This document shows, one piece after another, positions 33,217 to 42,178 of a stretch of DNA of 64,000 nucleotides. The DNA is taken from positions 124,001-188,000 of the forward strand of contig NZ_CP195105.1 of assembly GCF_051175565.1 (NCBI RefSeq), written 5' to 3'. The position numbers and the translations under genes were made by a program. This DNA comes from Daejeonia sp002484105. GTDB lineage: Bacteria; Bacteroidota; Bacteroidia; Flavobacteriales; Weeksellaceae. The notes beneath the pieces are model-generated. The model saw only the letters and a list, made by a program, of their open reading frames with translations. It was not told the DNA's origin and did no database searches. Every line of letters starts with the position of its first letter. Position 1 is the stretch's first letter.

Positions 33217-34005
33217 ATGAAGAATATTATATTTTGCCTGATGCTCGTCCTCTGCGCCCGTATGCAGGCTCAGGAGTTCCGTGGACAGGTTTTTATGAAG
33301 GAGGATGCCAATGTCTTTCTCAACCATATCTACGTTACCAATCTTAATACACAGCATACCGTGATGTCCAACTATCTCGGCGAGTTTATGATTGGTGCCA
33401 AAGCCGGTGATATCATCCGTTTTACCTCTATTATCAGCCAGCGTAAAGATGTCAGAATAACCAGCGAACTTCTTCAGAATGAGCGAAATTATATTGAACT
33501 CCGCGAAGCTTATATTGAAATCCCCGAAGTCGTCATCCGCTTCAAACCGACAGGAAATCTGAAAACAGATGTACTGGCCCTGAAATCAAACGAAAAAAAA
33601 CTGCAGGTTGCCAAAATTGTCGGACTTCCAGAACCTAAAGGCGATGGTACCTCCCCTGTCAACCCGCCAGTATCACTTGGCGGTGGCAGCATCAATTTCA
33701 GTGTGGATACTATTTTTGATCTGATTTCAGGCGAGCAGAAAAAGAAAAAGAGACTTCAGGAATACGAGAAAATGGCCAGTTCCATTGCTGCAATACGCAG
33801 TTATTACGGAGACGATTACTTCACGCGGATGAAGATCCCTGCCAATCTTATTGATGATTTCCTTCAGTTCGTCTACAGTTCAGACAATATCAGTCCGTAC
33901 GCAGATATCGGGAATTTTGTGGGCATCCAACCCTATATTGAGAAATATATCCCGATTTACATGAAGCGTCTGCGTAGTTCCCATATTATGGAAATATCAA
34001 AATAA
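33217..34005 (+). CDS. exported protein with carboxypeptidase-regulatory-like domain
   Basis: 262 residues from the ATG at 33217; an alternative TTG at 33205 lies within the apparent TATTTTTG promoter box (33200-33207). Signal peptide MKNIIFCLMLVLCARMQAQ is followed by a beta-sandwich resembling the CarboxypepD_reg-like domain (GQVFMKEDANVFLNHIYVTN, SNYLGEFMIGAKAGD). A basic helix (GEQKKKKRLQEYEKM) and a helical C-terminal part follow. Such proteins are common in the flavobacterial periplasm. No enzymatic motif is visible. Confidence 0.75.
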   Translation: MKNIIFCLMLVLCARMQAQEFRGQVFMKEDANVFLNHIYVTNLNTQHTVMSNYLGEFMIGAKAGDIIRFTSIISQRKDVRITSELLQNERNYIELREAYIEIPEVVIRFKPTGNLKTDVLALKSNEKKLQVAKIVGLPEPKGDGTSPVNPPVSLGGGSINFSVDTIFDLISGEQKKKKRLQEYEKMASSIAAIRSYYGDDYFTRMKIPANLIDDFLQFVYSSDNISPYADIGNFVGIQPYIEKYIPIYMKRLRSSHIMEISK

Positions 34006-34103
34006 TACCCTTTTCATTCAGAACACTTTAATTTACAGAGTATTATACTTATATTGAGAATGAGATAGTTACATTTTCACATAACAAAAAGCGACCCTTT
34101 TAC

Positions 34104-34134
34104 TTGAAATAAAACTGTAAAAATTATATATTTG
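34104..34134 (+). promoter_or_regulatory. promoter of the second DUF6759-like gene
   Basis: TTG (34104-34106), 20-bp spacer, TATATTTG (34127-34134), 17 bp before the ATG. Confidence 0.65.
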
Positions 34135-34151
34135 ACTCAAACAAATGATCG

Positions 34152-34937
34152 ATGAAAAATTTTTTATTTCTGTTGGGATTGCTGTTTTTCTGCCACACAG
34201 CCGCCCAGAGACAGGGAAAAGATTACAGTAACATCCTTAAAAGTAAGAATATCTATGAGATCAACGCATTTCTGCGTGATGCCCATCCTGACGACCCCCG
34301 GAGAAGCGTGCTGAAGCCCCGCGTCATGAAAATGATGAAGGAATATATCCGTACGGCACACCCTGCTGACCAGAAAGTGAAAGGAATGCAGGAAATGCTG
34401 GCTTTGCTTCAGAAAAGACCTTCTACAAAAATTGATTTTGACGAGATGAACGCCATTATCAAGCAGAAACAGATTGCCAAATACAAAGAACAGCTTGAAC
34501 GCGAGGCCCGCGAAGGCAAACAAGTCTGGGCCAGCAACAGCTACAACTTCCAGCAGCCGGCCGGTGGCATGTCTGTGGGCAATACCGAAAAAACCTATAT
34601 GGACAAAGAAGAGGAAGAATTCCGCATGCTGATGAACATTTCTCCCGAAGAGCACAAACGCAAAACCGTACAACTGCTCAACACTCTCTTTGATCAGGAT
34701 CCAACATCTAAAGAACAGTCTGTACTGATTGAAAACAAATCCGAATGCAACATCATTGTACGCATAGAAGGTGTTGGCAATACGCGGTATCGCCTTGCAG
34801 TACCCGCCAAAGACGAAAATTCCATCGTGGTGGAGAAAGGCGACTATCTCTTTACCAGCCTGGTTTGCGGCGCACAATATGCCTCACAAAAAAGCATAGA
34901 AAAAGCAATTGTTGTATCTTTGGACAGTCCAAAATAA
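34152..34937 (+). CDS. exported protein, DUF6759-like, paralogue of 29472-30011
   Basis: 261 residues: signal peptide (MKNFLFLLGLLFFCHTAAQ), helical region with INAFLRDAHPDDP and KPRVMKMM, a longer charged helix (about 85-125), then a C-terminal domain with VLIENKSECNIIVRIEG, RLAVPAKDENSIVVEKGDY and SLVCGAQYASQKS. These match, in the same order, the motifs of the 179-residue protein at 29472-30011, so the two are paralogues differing mainly by an insert. Two cysteines are conserved between them. Function unknown. Confidence 0.75.
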   Translation: MKNFLFLLGLLFFCHTAAQRQGKDYSNILKSKNIYEINAFLRDAHPDDPRRSVLKPRVMKMMKEYIRTAHPADQKVKGMQEMLALLQKRPSTKIDFDEMNAIIKQKQIAKYKEQLEREAREGKQVWASNSYNFQQPAGGMSVGNTEKTYMDKEEEEFRMLMNISPEEHKRKTVQLLNTLFDQDPTSKEQSVLIENKSECNIIVRIEGVGNTRYRLAVPAKDENSIVVEKGDYLFTSLVCGAQYASQKSIEKAIVVSLDSPK

Positions 34938-34996
34938 ACGTTCACGAAGAGTTTATTGCTGGCCAGCTGATTATCAACAACTAACGAAATATCTAC

Positions 34997-35674
34997 ATGG
35001 GCAAAAACAAATTAGCCAGATTTGCAGAAAACAAAATACTCCCCAATGTTATACAGCCTACCCGTGAGGAGGCAACCAGCGGATTTCCTCTTAAAGGGAA
35101 ATGGCACCGCGAATTCTTCAGAAACGACCATCCGATTGTCCTGGAACTCGGCTGTGGAAAAGGCGAATATACAGTAGGCCTCGCGGAAACCTTTCCCGAA
35201 AAAAATTTTATTGGTATCGATATCAAAGGAGCAAGATTCTGGTTCGGAGCCAAGGAAGCGATTGCCAAAGAGCTTCGTAATGCAGCCTTTCTACGGACAC
35301 AGATTGAACTGATCGATTACTTTTTTGACGAAAATGAAGTAGATGAAATATGGATCACCTTCCCCGATCCACAAATTAAATACCGGCGTACCAAGCACCG
35401 CCTCACCCATCCGGAATTTCTGGAGCGCTACAGGAAAATCATGAAACCCGGCGGCATCATTCACCTGAAAACCGACTCCGAATTCCTACATGGCTATACG
35501 CTGGGATTGCTGCAGGGAATGGGATACGAAATTATTTCGGCACACCATGATATCTATGGTGCTTTGGAATATGAGCCCGGCACGCCGCATCTGCGCGACA
35601 TCCAGACCTATTACGAAGAACTTTTTTCTGCCAAAGGAAAAACCATCACCTATATTAAATTCAGAATTTCCTGA
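34997..35674 (+). CDS. trmB: tRNA (guanine-46 N7)-methyltransferase
   Basis: 225 residues, class I methyltransferase. The SAM site is LELGCGKGEYTVGLAE; the family motif FIGIDIKGARFW follows; ITFPDPQIKYRRTKHRL matches the TrmB substrate-binding loop (FPDPW/Q..K..H). C-terminal PGTPHLRDIQTYYEE is also typical. It makes m7G46 in the variable loop of tRNAs. It starts 59 bp after the preceding exported-protein gene. Confidence 0.95.
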   Translation: MGKNKLARFAENKILPNVIQPTREEATSGFPLKGKWHREFFRNDHPIVLELGCGKGEYTVGLAETFPEKNFIGIDIKGARFWFGAKEAIAKELRNAAFLRTQIELIDYFFDENEVDEIWITFPDPQIKYRRTKHRLTHPEFLERYRKIMKPGGIIHLKTDSEFLHGYTLGLLQGMGYEIISAHHDIYGALEYEPGTPHLRDIQTYYEELFSAKGKTITYIKFRIS

Positions 35675-35712
35675 AAATTTCTGGTAAAGAAAATTTTCTT
35701 CATATAACCAAG

Positions 35713-35754
35713 ATACCGGAAAACATTCTGCTTCCGGTATGCTGAGTTTTTTTT
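35713..35754 (+). terminator. terminator after trmB
   Basis: A 9-bp perfect stem, ATACCGGAA (35713-35721) with TTCCGGTAT (35732-35740), followed a few bases later by eight T. It separates trmB from the convergent T9SS gene. Confidence 0.75.
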
Positions 35755-35787
35755 ATTGGTCTTATTTTGGAAAAAAAATATCCCAAC

Positions 35788-36483
35788 CTAATTTCGGATA
35801 AATTTAAACTGATACTGTTTGCCGTCATTATCCTGAATACGAAATAGGTAAATCCCTTTGCCGAGTTGGGAAACATCGATCTTATTTTGAAAGAATCCCT
35901 GCTGTACCTGCCTTCCCACAAGATCAAAAATATGGTATCTCTCGACATTCTTTACTCCGGAAACGGTGAGAAAATCCCTTACCGGATTGGGATAAAACTG
36001 TAGTTTTTGTGCAGATGGATTTTCTGCGGACAATGACCCTTCAGAATTCAGATCACCCGAAAAAACGCTGTTTTCAAGCCCCATATTTCCATTGCAAAGT
36101 CCGGAGGTAACATCGGTATTCTCTTTCCATACTCCGTTTCCGATTGCAGGCGGATTGCTACTTTCTGATGCAGCGTCATTATAGTAGATTATAAAAGGGG
36201 GTTCGTCAAAATTTCCGTTCCCGGAATCTGCAACAAATTCCCAGCGGCTCTGCGAAGCATTCCATAAAATCATCAGTTCGCAAGTACCGAGGCCACCACA
36301 TGGCTGGTCGCCTGTTACAGGTTCCGTCACATAAATTTTCTTTCCGGAAGCATCCATTCCCGTATATGCAAAAACAAAATCCTGATCATCAAACAGCTGA
36401 TGACACCCATTGAAAGTTATGGCCTGCGAAAACAAAGCAGTTGAAAAACAAGTGGTCAGGAGGACCAAAAATTGATTCTTCAT
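35788..36483 (-). CDS. secreted protein with T9SS type A sorting domain
   Basis: 231 residues: signal peptide (MKNQFLVLLTTCFSTALFSQ), an N-terminal region of about 120 residues with four cysteines (CHQLFDDQDF, CGGLGTCELM, GLCNGN), then a C-terminal type A sorting domain (FYPNPVRDFLTVSG, YHIFDLVGRQVQQG, LGKGIYLFRI). The protein should be exported by type IX secretion and may be anchored to the surface. Its body contains no catalytic motif that I recognise. It begins 12 bp after the tail-collar gene, so the two are likely cotranscribed. Confidence 0.85.
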   Translation of the reverse strand: MKNQFLVLLTTCFSTALFSQAITFNGCHQLFDDQDFVFAYTGMDASGKKIYVTEPVTGDQPCGGLGTCELMILWNASQSRWEFVADSGNGNFDEPPFIIYYNDAASESSNPPAIGNGVWKENTDVTSGLCNGNMGLENSVFSGDLNSEGSLSAENPSAQKLQFYPNPVRDFLTVSGVKNVERYHIFDLVGRQVQQGFFQNKIDVSQLGKGIYLFRIQDNDGKQYQFKFIRN

Positions 36484-36495
36484 CGTATGCTCAAT

Positions 36496-37098
36496 TTAGG
36501 GATGTGAAGGATAAATTCCCTGAACCGCAATAATACATTTCATGGCAATATAGGGCTGTCTGATATCATGGGGCTGACTTCCTCCTGCAGTAGCCGTCTG
36601 AACCTGCACACTCATCATTGTTGTATCCGGAGTTTCCGTAGAATATTCTTTATCCAGCAGTTTGGTGTTGGCAGGCACCGCATTCGTAGGGATATTAGCG
36701 TTTCCTTCCTTGGTAGATGCGGGAATCGTGACAACAGCACTGTGTATATGAGCAGGTATCTCGTTTAGTAACAGTATATGAGACTCCTGTCCACCTTCTT
36801 CTCCTTGAACATATGAAGAGAGATTCGGCCCGGTACCGGCACCCACCAGCACTCTTCCGCGGATATCCGGCAGCGCAAAAGTCGTTACTCCATTGCCTCC
36901 ATAGGTAGTGCCAAGCAGCGAAAACAGTGCCTGATTCTGTGAAATACTCATCAATGAACCATCGCACTCATGCCAGTTAACGGGTGCAAAATTAAAAGCT
37001 ACATAGCGGATTTCTCCCAAATAGTATTCCTGTGCAGCAGCAGAATTTCCAAAAATACTGATATACCCAAGTACTAGGGTAAGGACTGTTTTTTTCAT
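36496..37098 (-). CDS. exported phage-tail-collar domain protein (MdpB-like)
   Basis: 200 residues from the ATG at 37098, which starts a signal peptide (MKKTVLTLVLGYISIFGNSAAAQ). The mature part is one tail-collar domain: YLGEIRYVAFNFAPVNWHECDG, LFSLLGTTYGGNGVTTFALPDIRGR and a C-terminal QPYIAMKCIIAVQGIYPS. This is the microcystin-dependent-protein/MdpB family rather than a phage tail fibre; no phage genes surround it. Pairing with a type IX cargo protein suggests a surface function, but the substrate is unknown. Confidence 0.85.
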   Translation of the reverse strand: MKKTVLTLVLGYISIFGNSAAAQEYYLGEIRYVAFNFAPVNWHECDGSLMSISQNQALFSLLGTTYGGNGVTTFALPDIRGRVLVGAGTGPNLSSYVQGEEGGQESHILLLNEIPAHIHSAVVTIPASTKEGNANIPTNAVPANTKLLDKEYSTETPDTTMMSVQVQTATAGGSQPHDIRQPYIAMKCIIAVQGIYPSHP

Positions 37099-37202
37099 AA
37101 AACTAAAATTTTGCACAAAAATACACTTGATGTAATAGCGCAAAGAATTTCCAGGGTGGACATTGAGGTGGACAATTTTTAATCATCAATCCGTCAGATA
37201 CA

Positions 37203-37229
37203 TAAAAAGCCACCTAAAGTGAGGTGACT
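37203..37229 (-). terminator. terminator after the DUF4407 gene
   Basis: On the minus strand AGTCACC (37223-37229) pairs with GGTGGCT (37208-37214, one G-U pair), followed by TTTTTA. Confidence 0.6.
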
Positions 37230-37257
37230 TCTTGCATATTCAATAACAAAATCTGTT

Positions 37258-38337
37258 TCAAGGCTCATCATCAAGATGTTTTTTAAAGCTTCCAATACGA
37301 TGGTCTGTAAGGGCATTTGCTTTTTCTGTTTTTTCTTTGGCATAAAGCCTGTAGTCGTTTTCTGTTTTTTCGAGAAGAAAATCATAAGGTCCGACATGAG
37401 AAATCAGTTTAATGAGCACCGGAGAAATTTCCAGACAGATAAAAAGCCCCATAATAAAACTTGCTGCCAACCCGATAATGGCGGAATTTTTTCCCAGCTC
37501 GTCCAGTGCCTGAAGCCTCGCTGCAAATCCATTGAACTTATCTTCAAAAGTTTCGGTTTTCCCTCTTTCAGTTTCCAGATTCGTGTAGATTTTTGATATC
37601 TCGCCGTCCAGATATTGCAATCGGGGTGCAACCTGCTTCTGGTAATTCTGCAAATCCTGATAGCGTTGTTCTTTCAATTCTGCTTTTCTCCTGGCATTTG
37701 GGCCGTAGCCTTCTTTTCCGCTCGTCAGGCCGGTTTTGGTACCGAGAATTTCTTTTTCAAGTTCCACAGAAGCCGAATCGTAGGATTTCTGATATTCGGC
37801 AATTTTGCTGCTGATCTGTTTCTTCTCCGTTTCGTAAGGACCAGACTGCTGCAAGATCCGCGCATTCATCTCTGTCTGAAGCTGTTTCTTATTTCTCTGG
37901 ATGATGGTATTCAGTTGTTTGTTCACTTCCTTCTCAAAAATCTTCAGCTCCAGCGGTTTCGAGATGATAATTCCAAGAAAAACAGCAAGGATAAGTCGCG
38001 GAATGGCCATCAGAATCTGGTTCCACACGGTGCCTGTTTTCTTGATGGAAGTCACAATATAGCGGTCGAGATTAAAGATCATCAGTCCCCAGATGATGCC
38101 GAATCCTATGGCCGCCCAAAGATTGTCAAAGACTGTATACATCGCATATCCCGCAGACATGGTTGCAAAAACTGCCGTAAAAAGGACGATACCACCAATA
38201 CCGGCAAATTTGTTCCATTCGCTCGGCGTTTTCTTCAGTATATAAATATTGGCTCCGGAACACAGCATCATGAATTTCTGAAAAAAGTTCATTTGCAGAG
38301 TATTGTGTGCAGAGGGCCGGCTACTGTTCTGTTTCAT
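37258..38337 (-). CDS. DUF4407 multi-pass membrane protein
   Basis: 359 residues from the ATG at 38337; an in-frame TTG two codons earlier is less likely. Four hydrophobic helices are visible: three in the N-terminal half (about 40-60, 70-90 and 110-130) and one near 285-310. A long charged coiled-coil (about 140-280) separates the third and fourth, with many KQ, EK and QT repeats. NLDRYIVTSIKK after the second helix is characteristic of DUF4407. The topology suggests a large soluble coiled-coil loop. No biochemical role is known to me. The gene follows ruvC on the same strand after 211 bp. Confidence 0.8.
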   Translation of the reverse strand: MKQNSSRPSAHNTLQMNFFQKFMMLCSGANIYILKKTPSEWNKFAGIGGIVLFTAVFATMSAGYAMYTVFDNLWAAIGFGIIWGLMIFNLDRYIVTSIKKTGTVWNQILMAIPRLILAVFLGIIISKPLELKIFEKEVNKQLNTIIQRNKKQLQTEMNARILQQSGPYETEKKQISSKIAEYQKSYDSASVELEKEILGTKTGLTSGKEGYGPNARRKAELKEQRYQDLQNYQKQVAPRLQYLDGEISKIYTNLETERGKTETFEDKFNGFAARLQALDELGKNSAIIGLAASFIMGLFICLEISPVLIKLISHVGPYDFLLEKTENDYRLYAKEKTEKANALTDHRIGSFKKHLDDEP

Positions 38338-38418
38338 ATCCAAAATTTAAGATCACGCAATAGGTACTAAAAAGCGTACCATTGTTACAAATAGTAGTAG
38401 GCTTAGCCAAGTAAATGC

Positions 38419-38440
38419 TTTGTAAAAACACTTTTACAAA
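38419..38440. repeat. perfect 9-bp inverted repeat between DUF4407 and ruvC genes
   Basis: TTTGTAAAA (38419-38427) and TTTTACAAA (38432-38440) are separated by 4 bp. No T run follows on the minus strand, so it is not an obvious terminator of ruvC. Lying 82 bp upstream of the DUF4407 ATG, it may be an operator. The rest of the 210-bp gap is AT-rich with no other feature I can support. Confidence 0.4.
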
Positions 38441-38547
38441 TAAAACCTCTGATAATCAATAATCTACAAACAAATTGTAAAACTAACAGGCAAAATTTTT
38501 CATTGAATTTTTTCCACCCTTTCTGCAAAAAAGAAAGCTGGAGAGAT

Positions 38548-39102
38548 TTACTTCAAACGGTCGGGATGGTTTTTCAGGAAACTTTCCCAGCCGGAATATT
38601 TTTTTTCACCGGTATCCCCTCCGGAATTGAAATAATGGCATACCGCAACGGCAAGTCCGTCCGAAGCATCGAGATATCTGGTTGGGAATTCTTTCATTTT
38701 AAGCAGGTTTTGCAGCATTCCTGCCACCTGTTCTTTGCTGGCATTTCCGTTTCCCGTAATCGCCATTTTTATTTTTTTCGGAGAATATTCGGTAATGGGA
38801 ATATCGCGGTAGAGACTTGCTGCCATAGCCACGCCCTGTGCCCGGCCAAGTTTCAGCATACTTTGAACATTTTTTCCGTAGAAAGGTGCTTCCAGAGCAA
38901 CTTCATCGGGATGATACTCGTCGATAAGGGCCAGTGTTTTTTCGAAAATATATTTCAGTTTGGTGGCGTGGTTGGGGTATTTTTTAAGGATCAGTTCGGT
39001 GATGCATACAAGCTCTATTTTACTTTTCTTCACCGAGATAATTCCGAATCCCATCACTGTCGTCCCGGGATCTATTCCCAATATTATTTTTTCGTTTTCC
39101 AC
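38548..39102 (-). CDS. ruvC: Holliday junction resolvase RuvC
   Basis: 184 residues from a GTG at 39102. There is no ATG in frame; a TTG lies six codons earlier. The RNase H-like fold shows all four acidic positions: LGIDPGTT (first Asp), ALEAPFYG (Glu), and C-terminal YLDASDGLAVAVCH (two Asp). RuvC nicks Holliday junctions in complex with RuvAB. TACATTTG sits five bases upstream of the GTG, so the transcript may be leaderless or nearly so. The C-terminal tail beyond the last helix is slightly extended (FLKNHPDRLK). Confidence 0.95.
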   Translation of the reverse strand: MENEKIILGIDPGTTVMGFGIISVKKSKIELVCITELILKKYPNHATKLKYIFEKTLALIDEYHPDEVALEAPFYGKNVQSMLKLGRAQGVAMAASLYRDIPITEYSPKKIKMAITGNGNASKEQVAGMLQNLLKMKEFPTRYLDASDGLAVAVCHYFNSGGDTGEKKYSGWESFLKNHPDRLK

Positions 39103-39274
39103 ATTGCAAATGTACAGCAATTCGTCTGGAATAAAATCAAAACCGACCTGTCGGGATCAAAAAACCATTGCAATATCACCATCGGATTGCAAAAAAAACG
39201 ATTTAATCTTAAAATTCACCAACGGAATCAATTAAAATTGATAATTTTAAACAAATATTTATAAACCGGATTAT

Positions 39275-41998
39275 ATGAAAAAAATTCTCTTAAGCTTCGT
39301 GATCTGCCTTCTGGGCATGATTACCTGGGCACAGAAAACAGAAGTGCCCAAATTTGTAACCTCCATAGAAGGCATCAAGGAATACCGCCTGACAAACGGA
39401 CTTCAGGTTCTGCTGATACCTGATCCTTCGCAGAGCAATATGGTGGTGAACATCGTCTACCACGTCGGCTCGCGCGACGAGGGTTATGGCGAAAAAGGAA
39501 TGGCGCATCTGCTGGAACATATGCTGTTCAAAAGCACCAAAAACATGGGCGATATCAAAAAACAGCTTTCTGACAAAGGCGGTGCGGCCAATGGTACTAC
39601 GTATTACGACCGTACCAACTATTACGAAGTATTTCCTTCCAACGACGAAAACCTGAAATGGTCTTTGCAAATGGAAGCCGACAGGATGATCAATGCCACT
39701 ATCCTCCAGAGCGATCTGGACAAAGAATTTTCCGTTGTAAGGAATGAATTTGAGATTGGTGAAAACGATCCGTCCAGCGTGCTGATGGAAAAAGTTTTTT
39801 CTACCGCATACATGTGGCACAACTACGGCAACAGTACAATCGGAAGCAAAGAAGATATTGAAAGGGTGAAAGCGCCGACCTTAAGAAAATTCTACGAAAA
39901 ATATTACCAGCCAGACAATGCTACATTGATCATTGCCGGAAAATTTGACGAAAACAATGCTCTGAAATATGTCGGCCAATACTTTTCGGCCATTTCCAAG
40001 CCTGCAAGAACTCTCGGCGGAACCTATACGGTAGAACCTGCCCAGGATGGTGAGAAAATGGTGGAAGTAAAACGTACAGGAGAAAGCCAGATAATCTCGG
40101 CTGCCTACCACACTGCATCGTATGCAGACAAAGATTATGCTGCTCTGGATGCTCTGAACGAAATCCTGACCGCCGATCCTTCCGGATACCTCTACAAAAA
40201 TCTTGTCGAAACACAGAAAGTTTCTTCAATCTGGGCTTATTCGCCTACGGTAAGAGATCCCGGACTGATGTATGTTAACTTTGATGTCTCCAAAGACAAA
40301 AACCTGGATGAAACCTTGAATACGGTAAAATCCGAACTGGACAAAATCCCGACATTCAACTATACCGAAGAAGATCTGAAACGTGCCAAAGCAAAACTGC
40401 TGAAACAAATTGACAATATTAAAAACAATACCGTCAACTATGCCATTTCCCTCACAGAAATCATCGGTGCCGGCGACTACAAACTCGGCTTTTTGTACCG
40501 GGACAATGTTGAAAATCTGAAACTTGCTGATATTAAAGCGGCTGCGCAGAAATATTTCAGGAGCAACAACAGAACCATCGGCGTCTTCCGCCCCTCGTCT
40601 GAAGAAATACGCGTATTCCCAACAGAATTCCGTGACGAACAGATTGCTACACTGACAAAGGATTACAAAGGTAAAGCTCCCGAAAAAGAACCTGCACCTT
40701 TTGAAGCTTCTATTGCCAACCTGAAGAAAAACCTGACCGAAGGAACGCTCACCAACGGAATGAAATATGGCCTCATCAACAAAGAACTGAAAGGCGAAAA
40801 AGTTCAGGGAACCTTCCGTTTTATGGTAGGAAACGAAAAAGACCTGCTCGGCAAATCTGCTGTAGGCGACCTGACAGCATCCCTCTTGCTGGCAGGAACC
40901 AAAAACAGAACCAAAGAACAGATCCGCGACCAACTGGACGAAATGAAGTCGAGTGTATATTTCTACAGCTACGGACAGTATTTTTATGTACAACTCGTAA
41001 CCTACAAACAATATTATCCGAAAGTGATGGACATCATTCAGGATATTCTTGCCAACTCCGTATTCCCTCAGAATGAGCTGGACAAAACCGTTATCGAAAA
41101 CAACACATACCTTGAAAGCCAGCTGAAAGACCCCAATGCTATTGCATCTCTTGAACTGACCAGAATGACCTCGCCATATCCAAAAACGAGCATCTTCTAT
41201 ACACCATCTGTACAGGAGCAGATAGATGCCAACAAAAAAGTAACCCGCGAGCAGATTCTCGGTTATTACACTTCCCTTCTCGGTGCATCCAATGGTTTTG
41301 GAACGCTGATCGGAAACCTTGATACCAAAACAGCCGCCGAAGCACTGGAAAAAACCTTCGGAAAATTTACGGCAAAATCCAAATATACCGAAGTAAAACC
41401 CACCTTCTTTGCTACCGCAAAGGAAGACAGAAACCTCCTGACCCCAGATAAGGAAAACGCAGTAGCACTCGGAAAACTGAGTTTCAGAATGCAACAGAGC
41501 AGTCCCGACTATCCGGCACTGGTCATGGCTAATGAAATTCTTGGCAGCGGAGGCTTCCTTTCCGCAAGGCTTCCGATGAGACTGCGCGAAAAAGAAGGAA
41601 TTTCTTACGGAGTAGGCTCCTACATCAGTGTTCCTATTACCAATGATGTGGCTTCATGGAACTATTATGCCTATCTGAATCCCACCAAACGGGATGCTGT
41701 GGAAAAAGCCGTAAAAGAAGAAATCGCCAAAGCACTGAAAGACGGTTTCACACAGGAAGAACTCGATGCCAACAAAAAAAGCTATATGAACACGCGCACC
41801 ACCAGCCTCGGTATGGACAATACACTGATCAATCTGGTGAATACCCAACTGCAATATAATGTTCCGCTGGAATGGTATGACGAACTGAATACCAAAATTC
41901 AGGCACTGAAACTCCCGGAAGTAAATGCTGCACTGAAAAAATACATCAACCCTGATGATTTGACATCTGTATACGCAGGAGACTTCAATAAAAAATAA
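39275..41998 (+). CDS. secreted M16 family zinc metallopeptidase, two-domain
   Basis: 907 residues with a signal peptide (1-19, ending MITWAQ). The N-terminal M16 unit has the inverted zinc motif HLLEH (His78, Glu81, His82) in GMAHLLEHMLF, and a downstream glutamate in NEFEIGEND. A second M16-like half starts near residue 490 and lacks the zinc motif, the usual inactive partner fused in tandem; the RLREKEGISYGVGSY motif near 770-785 binds the substrate C-terminus. These clamshell proteases degrade short peptides, probably in the periplasm. Confidence 0.93.
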   Translation: MKKILLSFVICLLGMITWAQKTEVPKFVTSIEGIKEYRLTNGLQVLLIPDPSQSNMVVNIVYHVGSRDEGYGEKGMAHLLEHMLFKSTKNMGDIKKQLSDKGGAANGTTYYDRTNYYEVFPSNDENLKWSLQMEADRMINATILQSDLDKEFSVVRNEFEIGENDPSSVLMEKVFSTAYMWHNYGNSTIGSKEDIERVKAPTLRKFYEKYYQPDNATLIIAGKFDENNALKYVGQYFSAISKPARTLGGTYTVEPAQDGEKMVEVKRTGESQIISAAYHTASYADKDYAALDALNEILTADPSGYLYKNLVETQKVSSIWAYSPTVRDPGLMYVNFDVSKDKNLDETLNTVKSELDKIPTFNYTEEDLKRAKAKLLKQIDNIKNNTVNYAISLTEIIGAGDYKLGFLYRDNVENLKLADIKAAAQKYFRSNNRTIGVFRPSSEEIRVFPTEFRDEQIATLTKDYKGKAPEKEPAPFEASIANLKKNLTEGTLTNGMKYGLINKELKGEKVQGTFRFMVGNEKDLLGKSAVGDLTASLLLAGTKNRTKEQIRDQLDEMKSSVYFYSYGQYFYVQLVTYKQYYPKVMDIIQDILANSVFPQNELDKTVIENNTYLESQLKDPNAIASLELTRMTSPYPKTSIFYTPSVQEQIDANKKVTREQILGYYTSLLGASNGFGTLIGNLDTKTAAEALEKTFGKFTAKSKYTEVKPTFFATAKEDRNLLTPDKENAVALGKLSFRMQQSSPDYPALVMANEILGSGGFLSARLPMRLREKEGISYGVGSYISVPITNDVASWNYYAYLNPTKRDAVEKAVKEEIAKALKDGFTQEELDANKKSYMNTRTTSLGMDNTLINLVNTQLQYNVPLEWYDELNTKIQALKLPEVNAALKKYINPDDLTSVYAGDFNKK

Positions 41999-42020
41999 CC
42001 GTTCTGCAAGATCAGCACAC

Positions 42021-42055
42021 AGATCCGGCGGCTCAGAGCTTGCCGGATCTTTTTA
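42021..42055 (+). terminator. terminator after the M16 peptidase gene
   Basis: AGATCCGGC (42021-42029) pairs with GCCGGATCT (42042-42050), followed by TTTTT. Confidence 0.85.
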
Positions 42056-42178
42056 TAAGCAATGGAGAATAAATCACAAAACCGGAGAATTGGTTTTCCC
42101 CGGATAAATCCTTAATTTTATACGCAGAAAATTCTTTTAAAATTCTGCCCCCGTATTTTAAAATTAAATTCATTCTTT

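Noticed and set aside
36496..37098. Possible prophage remnant because of the tail-collar domain
   Set aside because: The protein has a signal peptide and no other phage genes, integrase or attachment sites are near; the MdpB-like family fits better.
40226..41494. 422-codon minus-strand open frame
   Set aside because: Antisense shadow of the M16 peptidase gene with no recognisable motifs.
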